Shown here: piece after piece, positions 31,560 to 41,767 of the stretch
Layout of the letters: the number at the start of each line of letters is the position of its first letter
How positions within the stretch are numbered: position 1 is the stretch's first letter
DNA from: JADLGL01 sp963823045
GTDB taxonomy: Bacteria; Pseudomonadota; Alphaproteobacteria; Rhizobiales; Kaistiaceae
DNA length: 64,000 nucleotides
NCBI GenBank assembly: GCA_963823045.1
Contig: CAWGKA010000008.1
Location: 186,001 to 250,000 of the forward strand
Direction: 5' to 3'
The notes under the pieces: generated by a model
What the model was told of the DNA's origin: nothing
The model's input: the letters and a program-made list of their open reading frames with translations, nothing else
Databases searched by the model: none
Program-made: the position numbers and the translations under genes

Positions 31560-31579
31560 ACCTGTCCGAAAGGGCAGGT
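31560..31579 (-). promoter_or_regulatory. lux box upstream of luxI
   Basis: The 20-base inverted repeat ACCTGTCC-GAAA-GGGCAGGT is symmetrical except for one pair and has the same outer ACCTGT...CAGGT as the classical Vibrio fischeri lux box. A TACTAG hexamer lies 19 bases further toward luxI. That spacing places the box around -42 of a promoter, the normal position for LuxR-type activation. It predicts positive feedback of the signal on luxI. Confidence 0.8.
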
Positions 31580-31669
31580 AACGCCACGACTCGCGGCCGG
31601 TGGTGAACAAACCCCAACGTTGCAAAGAAAGGATTAGCGGAATGCCGCCAATTCTAGGGCTTTGGCCAG

Positions 31670-32446
31670 CTAGAACAGCGTGATCAGATTAAGGCTAACG
31701 GCCTTTGATACAGCGTGTGTCGTATTCATCGCGCGCAGCTTCGCGCGGGCGTTCTCGAGGTGGAATTTCACCGTCCGCTCCGACACGCCCATGATCTGCC
31801 CGGCATCCCAGGCCGACTTGCCCATCGCGGTCCAGCGCAGGCTCTCAACCTCGCGGAACGAGAGCTTGTCACGATATTCGTCGCCCTCCTCGATATGCTC
31901 CGCATTGAGGGCGAATGAATGGAAGTTGTATGCGAGCAACATGAAGTCTCGCATGTAGCGATGCTTCAACCGTTCCCATTCCGCGGGCGCCATCTGTGAC
32001 GTAACGCTGAACAGGGCGAACTCGCCATGTCGGCCGCGCACCGGAATCGATAGGCCTTGCCCACCGACTTTGAATTCCTGCGCCTCGCCGAAGAAGCGCT
32101 TCACCGTGGAATGCTTGCGGTCGAGGGATGCCCAATCGACGGGGAGAATGCCACCGATGCCGGCGCGCACCACCGGGTCGATGTCGACATAGTCGTTCTG
32201 TGCGTAGTGTTTCTGCCAGTCGGCGGAGTAGGTCATCGCCACCAGCGGCGTGGCGCGCCGCTCCGTCGGCAAATTCACAGCGATATAGACGACATGCTCC
32301 AGGCCGTAGGCGGCGAGCGCCGACCTCAGAAGCTCATGGCCCTCCATAAGCTTCTGCGATTGGCCGATCTTGTCGATCAACTCGAATAGATCGTCGTCTG
32401 CCCTCTCCAGGACGGCCATTTCTTCGCGCCCGCCGCGGCCCGCCAT
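31670..32446 (-). CDS. luxR: LuxR-family quorum-sensing transcription regulator
   Basis: The protein binds an acyl-homoserine lactone and then DNA. The product (258 residues from the ATG giving MAGRGGREEMAVLER) has the autoinducer domain with MTYSADWQKHYAQNDYVDID and PVVRAGIGGILPVDWASLDR, which hold the conserved W, Y, D and W of the ligand pocket. It ends with a LuxR helix-turn-helix, LSFREVESLRWTAMGKSAWD followed by AGQIMGVSERTVKFHLENA. An ATG 27 bases downstream is an alternative start. It lies directly upstream of luxI, which is the usual cognate arrangement. Confidence 0.92.
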   Translation of the reverse strand: MAGRGGREEMAVLERADDDLFELIDKIGQSQKLMEGHELLRSALAAYGLEHVVYIAVNLPTERRATPLVAMTYSADWQKHYAQNDYVDIDPVVRAGIGGILPVDWASLDRKHSTVKRFFGEAQEFKVGGQGLSIPVRGRHGEFALFSVTSQMAPAEWERLKHRYMRDFMLLAYNFHSFALNAEHIEEGDEYRDKLSFREVESLRWTAMGKSAWDAGQIMGVSERTVKFHLENARAKLRAMNTTHAVSKAVSLNLITLF

Positions 32447-32655
32447 CGCGGCGCCGCCCCCTTTTCTGGTCTTGCCTAGTGTGCACGAAATCGGCCGCCA
32501 TTGCAGCCGCAATAACCATCGCGTCAGGGAAAAGCTTGCTCTCCAGCCGGGCTATTTTGAGGCATTGATTCTCTCTGTCCACATGGATCTTTCGCCAAAT
32601 CCGAGCAAATGGCCTAGGATTGCACTTCCTGCGCAGACCTTCCCCGCGAGGCTCG

Positions 32656-33378
32656 ATGGACAACGCGATCACGGTGACCGATCTCGTCGTCAGGCGCGGT
32701 CACAAGACGGTCCTCGACGGGTTCAATTGCGCCGTCACTGCCGGCAGCGTCACGGGTCTTCTCGGCCCAAGCGGCAGCGGCAAGACAACGCTGCTCCGCA
32801 GCATCGTCGGCGCGCAGATCATCACCTCCGGCAGCGTCACAGTTCTCGGTCTGCCCGCGGGTTCGCCGGCACTTCGCCGCCGCGTTGGCTATGTGACGCA
32901 AGCGCCGAGCGTCTATGGCGATCTCACCGTGCGCCAGAATGCGCTTTACTTCGCCGCGATCTACGGCCTCGGCGCAGCCGCCGCGAAACGCGGCATCGCC
33001 GATGTCGGCCTGACTGACGCCGCCGATCAGTTGGTCGACAATCTTTCCGGCGGGCAGATGAGCCGCGCTTCGCTCGCCTGCGCCATCATCGCCAAGCCCG
33101 ACCTCCTCGTGCTCGACGAGCCGACCGTCGGCCAGGACCCGATCCTGCGCGAAGATTTGTGGACGCAGTTCCACCAGCTCGCCTCCAACGGCGCGACGCT
33201 TCTCGTCTCCAGCCATGTCATGGACGAGGCCGATCGCTGCGACAGCCTGCTGCTTGTCCGCCGCGGCGAACTCATCGCGTCCGGCACGCCAGTCGAGATT
33301 CGCGCCGAGGCCAAGGCCGAGAATCTCGAACAGGCGTTCCTGCATCTCATCAGGCAGCACGAGGGAGAAGCGGCGTGA
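32656..33378 (+). CDS. ABC-2 type exporter, ATP-binding subunit
   Basis: The 240-residue ATPase has Walker A (LLGPSGSGKTTLLRSIVG), a Q-loop (GYVTQAPSVYGDLTVRQNAL), the signature LSGGQMSRASLACAI and Walker B with the D-loop (LLVLDEPTVGQDPILREDL). It belongs to the DrrA/CcmA-like group that pairs with ABC-2 permeases for export of drugs, lipids or polysaccharide. It uses the ATG at MDNAITVTDLVV; an earlier in-frame ATG adds only an unrelated Arg-rich stretch. The permease follows with a GTGA overlap. The substrate is unknown. Confidence 0.9.
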   Translation: MDNAITVTDLVVRRGHKTVLDGFNCAVTAGSVTGLLGPSGSGKTTLLRSIVGAQIITSGSVTVLGLPAGSPALRRRVGYVTQAPSVYGDLTVRQNALYFAAIYGLGAAAAKRGIADVGLTDAADQLVDNLSGGQMSRASLACAIIAKPDLLVLDEPTVGQDPILREDLWTQFHQLASNGATLLVSSHVMDEADRCDSLLLVRRGELIASGTPVEIRAEAKAENLEQAFLHLIRQHEGEAA

Positions 33379-34130
33379 ACCCGCGCGCCCTCTCCGCCAC
33401 GAGCCTGCGCATTCTGCGTCAGCTCGCTCACGACAAGCAGACGCTCGCCCTGCTCATCTTTGTGCCGACGATCCTGATGACGCTCCTCTATTACATGTTC
33501 CCGGCCCCGCCGGACGGCTCGCCGCTACCGCAGATCTTCGACCATGTCGCCCTGCTGATGCTCTGCATCTTCCCGTTCATTTTGATGTTCGTGGTGACGA
33601 GCGTCGCCATGCTGCGCGAACGCAATACCGGCACGCTCGAACGGCTGATGGTCTCGCCAATCAGCAAGCTCGACCTCCTCTTCGGCTACGGTATCGCCTT
33701 CGCCATCGCAGCGACGGTACAGGCCTCGGTCGTCACCGGCCTTGCCTATTGGCTGTTCGGTCTCGACACCGCCGGCGCCCCCGAACTCGTCGTCATGATC
33801 GCCGTGGCCGACGCCGTCCTCGGCGTTGCCATGGGCCTCTTCTTCAGCGCCTTCGCCCGGACCGAATTCCAGGCCGTGCAATTCATGCCGATGGTCGTGT
33901 TCCCGCAGGGGCTCCTGTGCGGCCTCTTCGTCCCGCGCGATCAGATGGCCGATTGGCTGCAAGGCCTGTCGAACGCCTTCCCCCTCACCTACGCCGTCGA
34001 AGCGCTGGAACAGGTCGGCGCCAACGCACAAGCGACGGGAACGATGTGGCGCGATTTCGGTATCGTCCTCGGCTGCATCGTCGTCGCCCTGGCGCTCGGC
34101 GCGGTGACGCTCCGCCGCCGCACCGCGTGA
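33375..34130 (+). CDS. ABC-2 type exporter, permease subunit
   Basis: The 251-residue product starts at a GTG that overlaps the stop of the ATPase gene. It has six predicted membrane helices, the first near LALLIFVPTILMTLLYYMF, and the ABC-2 membrane domain signature MLRERNTGTLERLMVSPISK after helix 2. QFMPMVVFPQGLLCGLFVPR precedes helix 5. With the preceding ATPase it forms a two-gene exporter of the YhhJ/DrrB type. The gene order and coupling make the pairing certain, while the transported compound is not evident. Confidence 0.9.
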   Translation: MNPRALSATSLRILRQLAHDKQTLALLIFVPTILMTLLYYMFPAPPDGSPLPQIFDHVALLMLCIFPFILMFVVTSVAMLRERNTGTLERLMVSPISKLDLLFGYGIAFAIAATVQASVVTGLAYWLFGLDTAGAPELVVMIAVADAVLGVAMGLFFSAFARTEFQAVQFMPMVVFPQGLLCGLFVPRDQMADWLQGLSNAFPLTYAVEALEQVGANAQATGTMWRDFGIVLGCIVVALALGAVTLRRRTA

Positions 34131-34136
34131 GGGCCC

Positions 34137-34520
34137 ATGGCTGAAACCGCCGCCATCATCGCCGCCGCGCTCCTCGCCGCGCTTGCCCTGTTCCAGGCGG
34201 CGCTCGCCGGCGGTGCGCCGCTCGGCCATTTCGCCTGGGGCGGTCGCCATCGCATCCTGCCGGCGGCCTTCCGCATCGGCAGCGCCATCGCCATCCTCAT
34301 CTATCTCGCGATCGCCATCGTGCTGTTGGAGCGCGCCGAAGTGACGTCGATGTTCGACGCCGACGACGCCATCGCCATCCTCACCTGGGCGATCGTCGCC
34401 TTCTTCACCCTCGGCATCGTCATGAACGGCGTCTCGCGCAGCCTGCCCGAGCGCTTCACCATGACGCCGCTGGTGATCGCCCTCGCCATCCTGTCTCTCC
34501 TGGTCGCCGCCGCGGCCTAG
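34137..34520 (+). CDS. small four-helix membrane protein
   Basis: The 127-residue product has four hydrophobic helices (about residues 5-25, 45-65, 80-97 and 108-125) with GGRHRILPAAFRIGSAIAIL after the first. It starts 6 bases after the ABC permease stop and so is probably co-transcribed with the exporter. It resembles widespread uncharacterised inner-membrane proteins of Actinobacteria and Proteobacteria, and I can assign no function. Confidence 0.7.
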   Translation: MAETAAIIAAALLAALALFQAALAGGAPLGHFAWGGRHRILPAAFRIGSAIAILIYLAIAIVLLERAEVTSMFDADDAIAILTWAIVAFFTLGIVMNGVSRSLPERFTMTPLVIALAILSLLVAAAA

Positions 34521-34574
34521 GCCCCGGCCCATTTCGGCTGGACAACCGCACCGCCTAGCGTGGATGTTGCGCAC

Positions 34575-35343
34575 ATGAAGCTGGGCTTCGAAGAAGAGCA
34601 ACGTCAGTTCAGTAGCGCGTCACAGACGGCACGAGTACTGACCGAGCGTTGGATGGCCGATTGGGGGTACTGCCCCAATTGCGGCAACACGGGGCTTACC
34701 CAGTTCGCGCCCAACCTCCCGGTCGCCGACTTCTTTTGCGCGGCCTGCCAAGAACAGTACGAGCTTAAGAGTCACAAGGCGCGCCGCTCGGACGAAAGAT
34801 TCTGGACGGCGCATATCAGGCAAAATGCGAGCGCCTGTCGGCCAGCACCAATCCGAACCTCTTTCTTCTAAGATATGATGTCGGGGCACGCTCGGTGGTC
34901 GATCTCTGCGTCGTTCCCAAGCACTTCTTCTCGATGGACATTATTGAGCGCAGACGGCCCCTGTCGACGTCGGCACGGCGGGCGGGGTGGGTGGGATCGA
35001 ACATCCTGCTGGACAAACTCCCTCACTCCGCCAAGATATTCCTAGTCCAAAGGGGCAAGCCTGAACAAAAGACCTCAGTGCTCGCCGCGTGGAAGCGGAC
35101 GCTGTTCCTACGGCGGACGAGCAAGGAGTTGCGAGGCTGGCTGGTCGAGGTCATGAAATGCGTGGAATCGATTGGCAAGCCGCAGTTACCCTTGAAGACG
35201 TCTACGCCTTCGAGCAACATCTTAGCAGGGCGTACCCAGACAACCGGCACGTTAAGCCAAAGATCAGGCAACAGCTTCAGGTCTTGAGGGACAGTGGGTA
35301 CCTGGAGTTCTTGGGAAGGGGCGCGTACCGCCTCCTTCATTAG
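34575..35343 (+). CDS. DpnI-like methyl-directed restriction endonuclease (two frameshifts in this sequence)
   Basis: DpnI cuts GATC only when its adenine is methylated. The restored 256-residue protein follows DpnI (254 residues) along its whole length: SASQTARVLTERWMADWGYC then PNCGNTGLTQFAPNLPVADF with the zinc cysteines, FCAACQEQYELKSHK with the PD-(D/E)xK-type E-L-K, ILDGAYQAK, NPNLFLLRYD, VVPKHFF, RRPLSTSARRAGWVGSNILL, KIFLVQRGKP and the C-terminal winged helix ending PKIRQQLQVLRDSGYLEFLG. Adding one G near 34,783 and one base near 35,190 (giving FTLEDVYAFE) restores the frame. GC is lower than in the neighbours, which suggests transfer. Whether it is active depends on whether the breaks are real. 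Confidence 0.85.
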
Positions 35344-35372
35344 GCACCAAGCTGCGTGGAGGCGCCAAGACC

Positions 35373-35645
35373 ATGGCGTGGTACTTGAACCATTATTCGT
35401 GCGACGAGTGCGGAGGTGATTGGAGCGACCCCTGGTCTTGTATGTGCGATGACGAGTGCCCCCATTGCGGCGCCCGTCATATGAGCCCGGTTCGCAGCGA
35501 CGACCTTACGGAGATAATCGTTGCGCGCCCGGACGCACTCGTCTTCCTTCGTTCTCCGGACACAGCTGAGCACGACGCCGACTACCGAGAGGTGGCCGAG
35601 ATAGCCATGCCACCCGAAATCATGCGGAACTGGCATAGCAACTGA
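35373..35645 (+). CDS. small cysteine-rich (zinc-ribbon-like) protein
   Basis: The 90-residue product has four CxxC-type pairs or near pairs in its first 35 residues (YSCDECGGDWSDPWSCMCDD and ECPHCGARHMSP), a likely zinc-binding fold, followed by a plain acidic tail. It starts 30 bases after the DpnI-like gene on the same strand, has the same lower GC and is probably part of the same acquired segment. I do not recognise a function; a role in regulating or assisting the nuclease is only a guess from position. Confidence 0.55.
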   Translation: MAWYLNHYSCDECGGDWSDPWSCMCDDECPHCGARHMSPVRSDDLTEIIVARPDALVFLRSPDTAEHDADYREVAEIAMPPEIMRNWHSN

Positions 35646-35662
35646 CTGGGCATCCCCTGCCC

Positions 35663-37315
<1,653 letters not shown>

Positions 37316-37459
37316 GAAATGACTCCGAGGGGCCGCCCGAGGCAATCTGCCAGGAGCGCACCACCGCCTATATCGGGAGAGTGTTGGCGGCCTTCTAGGC
37401 GAAAGCCGCCCCGGCTTGCAACAAGCAGCCGATCGGGCGCGTCGGAAACGCGACGTTTG

Positions 37460-37690
37460 TCAGATCAGACGCGGCCGCTTCCCCGTCACCATCCATTCGA
37501 CGAGCGCACCGGCGATAATGCCGACGACCGCCCCGATCGCGCCGCCCACTGCGCCGCCGGGCACCGATCCGTCCGTCACCGAATTGAGGATCAGCATCGT
37601 CGCCACCCCCACGCCAGCGCCGATGCCTATGAACCAAGACATCTTCGCCTTCTCGGGCTTCGGATCACTCGCTTTGTCGTCTTCGCTCAT
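37460..37690 (-). CDS. small glycine-zipper-like membrane protein
   Basis: The 76-residue product has a charged N-terminus (MSEDDKASDPKPEKAKMSW), a first helix (FIGIGAGVGVATMLILNSV) and a second glycine-rich helix (GGAVGGAIGAVVGIIAGALV) with spaced small residues, then a short basic tail. I use the ATG preceded by AAGGAGG at an ideal distance; the upstream frame is Arg-rich filler. Such proteins are common and of unknown function. Confidence 0.7.
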   Translation of the reverse strand: MSEDDKASDPKPEKAKMSWFIGIGAGVGVATMLILNSVTDGSVPGGAVGGAIGAVVGIIAGALVEWMVTGKRPRLI

Positions 37691-37871
37691 AGGGTCCTCC
37701 TTGTTGTTGCCCGCCGAGAATTTGACCTCAATTGTTGCAAGGCCCCGGGCCGTTTTGGCGGCGCTCTGTCGATTGAGCAAGCTGATGGAGGCGTTTCGCC
37801 CGGCTTTTTTGCAGCGCCGCCGCAGCGGGTGCGCGACCCTCCCCGTTTCCCGCACGGTCGCGCCGTCGCCG

Positions 37872-38357
37872 CTACGGAGCGACGGTTATCGTCGTCCACA
37901 TGCCGCCGGCATAGTGACCGGGGACATTGCAGATGAGGGCATACGTGCCGGGATCGAGATGCAGAGTGACCGTGCCGGTGGCGCCGGGATCGAGTTCGGC
38001 GACTTCGCCGATGGCCCCGGCTGCGTCTTCGTCGACCATCATCGCCGTCGCGTCATAGGGAAGCGGCGCACCGGGGGCAGCCAGCGGCACGACGACCATC
38101 TCGTGGATCATGTTTGCCGATGAATTGGTGACGTTGAAGGTGACCTCGCCCGCCGCAACATTGGCCATGTCGACCGTGATGCCCATCGACGCCGTGGCCG
38201 GGTCGGCGTTCCTGCCCATGGCGTGCCCCATCGACATGGCGACGCCTGGGCGGTCCCACAAAGATACGTTGATCGTTTCCTCCGCCATGGCCGAATTGCC
38301 GAGCAGAACCAGCCCGGCCACGAGGCCGAGTGCGGACAGTTTCATTCCGATTTTCAT
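37872..38357 (-). CDS. periplasmic cupredoxin (plastocyanin-like copper protein)
   Basis: The 161-residue product has a signal peptide (cleavage near NSAMA-EE) and a cupredoxin domain. The blue-copper ligands are visible: His85 in NMIHEMVVVP and, near the end, Cys143, His148 and Met153 in LICNVPGHYAGGMW. A second Met/His-rich patch (VAMSMGHAMGRNADPATASM) may add a copper site. Such proteins carry electrons or buffer copper in the periplasm. No copper oxidase or transporter is adjacent, so the partner is unknown. Confidence 0.85.
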   Translation of the reverse strand: MKIGMKLSALGLVAGLVLLGNSAMAEETINVSLWDRPGVAMSMGHAMGRNADPATASMGITVDMANVAAGEVTFNVTNSSANMIHEMVVVPLAAPGAPLPYDATAMMVDEDAAGAIGEVAELDPGATGTVTLHLDPGTYALICNVPGHYAGGMWTTITVAP

Positions 38358-38441
38358 GAAAAACTCCGGTGGGTATTACGCCGGGTAACTCCCGGCGCGG
38401 CGGGCCATTTGCCACCGGAACCTGTCTGCAGTCTGAACGCC

Positions 38442-40232
38442 TCAGAAACTCGTCGGCGCCGGGAAGTTCACCGGCTCACCACCAGCGAATGTGATGCCGC
38501 CGACGATGGCCGCAAACGCCGCTCTGAGCGCGTTTCGATTCTCGTCGGTGAACTCACCGATTGCTCCCGGATCGTAGTTGGCAAAGGCCGTCTCGCCGAT
38601 GCGCGTCTCGAATTCGTAGCAGGCGCCCTCGATCGCCAGCCGGTAGAGAACACCGGACGCGTAGTGGCCAGCCCCGCCATCGCCGAGGCCGGAGAACACG
38701 CTCGTAGCGTAGTCGGCTCCCGTGGCGACCACAGGCACAATGCCGCTGTAGCCATTGGGCTGAGTGTTGAGGCAGGCTTCGGCCGTCGTGAGGTCGGCGC
38801 GCCGCAAGACGCGCATGCCGGCGACCTCGAAATTGGTGCCGTCATACGCGCCGCCCGAATAGACGAGACAAGCGTCATAGTTCTCGTCACAGGGCGGAAT
38901 GACGGTCGCCGTGTCGATCCCGTCCGGCGGCGTCACCAGGGTGAAGTCCGCAGGCACCGGCACGGTGATCGTTCCGTCCGTATAGGCGGCAGAGTTCGCC
39001 GGCGCCGACGCGGCATTCGCAGCATCGACGCCCGCCAGTTGCGCCAGAATGCCGGCATAGGGCGTCACCAGCGCCTGATCGTCGAGTGTCGTGTCGTCGT
39101 TCCAGGTGGCGACGACGCAATGCGTCGTGCCGTTGGCGCTGGTCACCAGCGTCGACAGATTGAGCACGCCCGACTCCGATCCACCCTTGAAGGCGATATG
39201 TGCCCAATCGCTCGCATCGGCGACGCCGGCATTGATGGCGAAGGCGGGATTGTCGCCGACCTCCGCCAGCAGCGCGCAAAGCTCACCCGCGGTGAAGTGC
39301 CATTCGATCTCGTTGTTGGGAGCAGCCTGGAGCTGCGCCGCCGACGGAAGCGGCAAAGCATCAAGCTGGGCGACGATGGCGCGCCGCGCCGCATCGTCTT
39401 CGGCGGCCAGCCAGGCGGCGGCGAGATCATCATGACCGCGAGACTTGAGACGGAATAGCTCGCCCGTCGTCAGAAACGGCGTGTTGCGCGGGCTGGCCGC
39501 CTCGACATTCTCGCGACCGACGATCGCAATCAGCGCATCGGTCGCCGTATTGTCGCTGATCGAGATCATGAGGTTGACGAGCGTCGCCAGCGTCAGCGGC
39601 GTGCCCTCGGGCCACGCCTGAAGGATCCCGGTCGGCAGCGAGCGCCAGGCGGGATCGAAGGGCACGATATCGTCCCACGCCATGTTGCCCGCGGCGATCT
39701 GATTCGTAAGGGCGGCAAGGACCGCGAGCTTGAACGCCGAGCCCACAGCCAGGGATGCATCGGCATTGTATTCGGCGGCCACCACACCGTCGGTCAGGAC
39801 CAACACCGACGTCTCGCCGGGCAACGCGGCGATCTCGGCGATGAGATCGTCAATGCTGGCTTGGATCGGAACCGGCTGCCCAAAATAGAGGCCCGCAATC
39901 CGTCCATCGGCATCGAGCGCGATCTGCGTCGCCATGGTGGCGTTTTCAAGCCGCGTCGTCAGTTGTCCGTCGTCGCCGGTGACTTCGACCAGCGGTCCGA
40001 ACTGCGAGGTCAGCGTGGCGACGATCGTCGTGAGTTGCTCGACGGGGACTTGCGCGAGGAAGGCCTCGTCGAACCAGTCGGCCTGAATCTCTTCCTGAAA
40101 CAGCCGCGCGACCGCGTCGTTGGCGGTGAGTTGCTGAGCCGCGGCCGGTGTAATCGCAATCAGCGTCGCGGCGACAAGAGCGACCCAAACCGCGCCGATA
40201 GCGCGCAAAACCGACACTTCGACTGCGGACAT
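38442..40232 (-). CDS. secreted serine hydrolase of the class A beta-lactamase fold
   Basis: The 596-residue product has a signal peptide (ending TPAAAQ), an N-terminal domain resembling DUF3887 (NDAVARLFQEEIQADWFDEA), a beta-lactamase-like serine hydrolase domain with Ser165-x-x-Lys168 in VGSAFKLAVLAAL, SDN in ISISDNTATDALIAI and KGG in HIAFKGGSESGVLNL, and a separate C-terminal domain of about 170 residues with paired cysteines (CDENYDACLVYSG, ACLN, GACYEF). The three motifs are the catalytic triad elements of penicillin-interacting serine enzymes. The domain composition argues for a cell-wall or ester hydrolase rather than a resistance enzyme. Start chosen: MSAVEVSVLRA. Confidence 0.75.
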   Translation of the reverse strand: MSAVEVSVLRAIGAVWVALVAATLIAITPAAAQQLTANDAVARLFQEEIQADWFDEAFLAQVPVEQLTTIVATLTSQFGPLVEVTGDDGQLTTRLENATMATQIALDADGRIAGLYFGQPVPIQASIDDLIAEIAALPGETSVLVLTDGVVAAEYNADASLAVGSAFKLAVLAALTNQIAAGNMAWDDIVPFDPAWRSLPTGILQAWPEGTPLTLATLVNLMISISDNTATDALIAIVGRENVEAASPRNTPFLTTGELFRLKSRGHDDLAAAWLAAEDDAARRAIVAQLDALPLPSAAQLQAAPNNEIEWHFTAGELCALLAEVGDNPAFAINAGVADASDWAHIAFKGGSESGVLNLSTLVTSANGTTHCVVATWNDDTTLDDQALVTPYAGILAQLAGVDAANAASAPANSAAYTDGTITVPVPADFTLVTPPDGIDTATVIPPCDENYDACLVYSGGAYDGTNFEVAGMRVLRRADLTTAEACLNTQPNGYSGIVPVVATGADYATSVFSGLGDGGAGHYASGVLYRLAIEGACYEFETRIGETAFANYDPGAIGEFTDENRNALRAAFAAIVGGITFAGGEPVNFPAPTSF

Positions 40233-40331
40233 GGTGCCTTCCTGCTTCCCTCGCCGCCCCCGCAGCGGCCCAGTCTTGCACAAACCGGCGCGGCACGGCG
40301 AGGGTCAAACGCAGGCAAAGGTGCTCGGAAG

Positions 40332-41544
40332 CTACGCGGAGTGGGCCTTGCTGGCGGCCATCATCTCGGCGAAGCGCGTGAACAGGTAGTGACTGTCCTG
40401 CGGACCGGGCGAAGCCTCCGGGTGATACTGCACCGAGAAGGCCGACCCGTCCTTGAGGCGAAGGCCGCAATTGGAGCCGTCGAACAGCGACACATGGGTC
40501 GCCTCGACGTTGGCGGGGAGCGTCTCCGTCTCGACGGCAAAGCCGTGATTCATCGACGTGATCTCGACCTTGCCGGTGATGAGGTCCTTCACCGGGTGGT
40601 TCGCGCCATGATGGCCCTGCTTCATCTTCATCGTCTTCGCGCCGACCGCGAGCGCCAGGAGCTGATGGCCGAGGCAGATACCGAACATCGGCACGCCCGC
40701 CTCCATCACGCCGCGAATCATCGGCGCCGCATAGTCCGCACGTCGCCGCCGGATCGCCCGGACCATTGGTGAGGAAGACGCCGTCCGGCTTCCGCGCCAG
40801 CACGTCCTCCGCCGTCGCCGTCGCCGGCAGGACCGTCACCGCGCATCCGACCTCGGCCAGCCGGCGCAGAATGTTGCGCTTGGCGCCAAAGTCGATGGCC
40901 ACAACGTGAAAACGCGGCTCATCGAGATGGCCGTATCCCTCGCCCCAGCGCCAAGCCGTCTCGTCCCAGCTGTAGCTCTGCGCGGTCGTCACCTCCTTGG
41001 CGAGGTCCATGCCTTCCAGGCCCGGCCAAGCCGCGGCCTGTTCCTTCAACGCCGGCAGATCGAACACGCCGGCCGGGTTGTTGGCGATCACGGCGTTGGG
41101 CATGCCGGAGGTGCGGATGAGGCTGGTCAGCGCCCGCGTATCGATGCCGGCAAGGCCGACGATTCCCCTCGCCTTCAGCCATGCGTCCAGGTGTCGCGTC
41201 GCCCGGTAGTTCGAGGGGTCGGTGATGTCGGCCTTGATGATGCAGCCGCGCACGCCGGAGGAGGCGGCCATATTGACCGTCTCGATATCCTCCTCGTTCG
41301 TTCCTACATTACCGATATGCGGGAAGGTGAAAGTGATGATCTGACCGGCATATGAGGGATCGGTAAGGATCTCCTCGTAGCCTGTCATGGCGGTGTTGAA
41401 GCAGACCTCGCCGACGGCAATTCCCTCCGCACCGACGCCGTGACCTTCGATCACGGTCCCGTCGGCCAGGACGAGAACGGCGCTAGGCCTAAGTTGTGGC
41501 CATGTTTCCGCCGCAGTCTTGATTTCGGGCGCGCCCTGTACCAT
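40332..41544 (-). CDS. carA: carbamoyl-phosphate synthase small subunit CarA (one frameshift in this sequence)
   Basis: CarA is the glutaminase subunit that feeds ammonia to CarB for arginine and pyrimidine synthesis. The N-terminal part has LVLADGTVIEGHGVGAEG, GEVCFNTAMTGYEEILTDPS and GLAGIDTRALTSLIRTSG. The class I amidotransferase part has VVAIDFGAKRNILRRL, FLTNGPGDPAA, then in another frame RADYAAPMIRGVMEAGVPMF, the nucleophile elbow GICLGHQLLALA and SVQYHPEASPGPQDSHYLF. The frame breaks near 40,745, and removing one base joins the two. The restored length is 403 residues. carB is not in the window. Divergent from yqeY. Confidence 0.92.
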
Positions 41545-41638
41545 ATCGGTCCGCCTGATCGCAGTTTGGCCTTGCGAATGCCGCTTTTCGGCGCCGCCAA
41601 ACGCTCGATGAGTGATGTGATGACGCTGTTACAGGTAC

Positions 41639-41655
41639 GTTGCGACGTTCGCAAC
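41639..41655. promoter_or_regulatory. short perfect palindrome between carA and yqeY
   Basis: GTTGCGA and TCGCAAC face each other across a 3-base spacer in the divergent intergenic region, 95 bases upstream of the carA start and 113 bases upstream of yqeY. It has the size of an operator for a dimeric regulator. No regulator is identified and the call rests on symmetry alone. Confidence 0.35.
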
Positions 41656-41767
41656 ATGAACCGTGGGCGTGGTTCCAACCCATTGACATACAAGCACTTC
41701 GGCTGGACCCCTGTGCGTTGGGCAGATGAATTCTGTCCGGCCGCGTCCGGCGGTTATGGAGAAGGCA

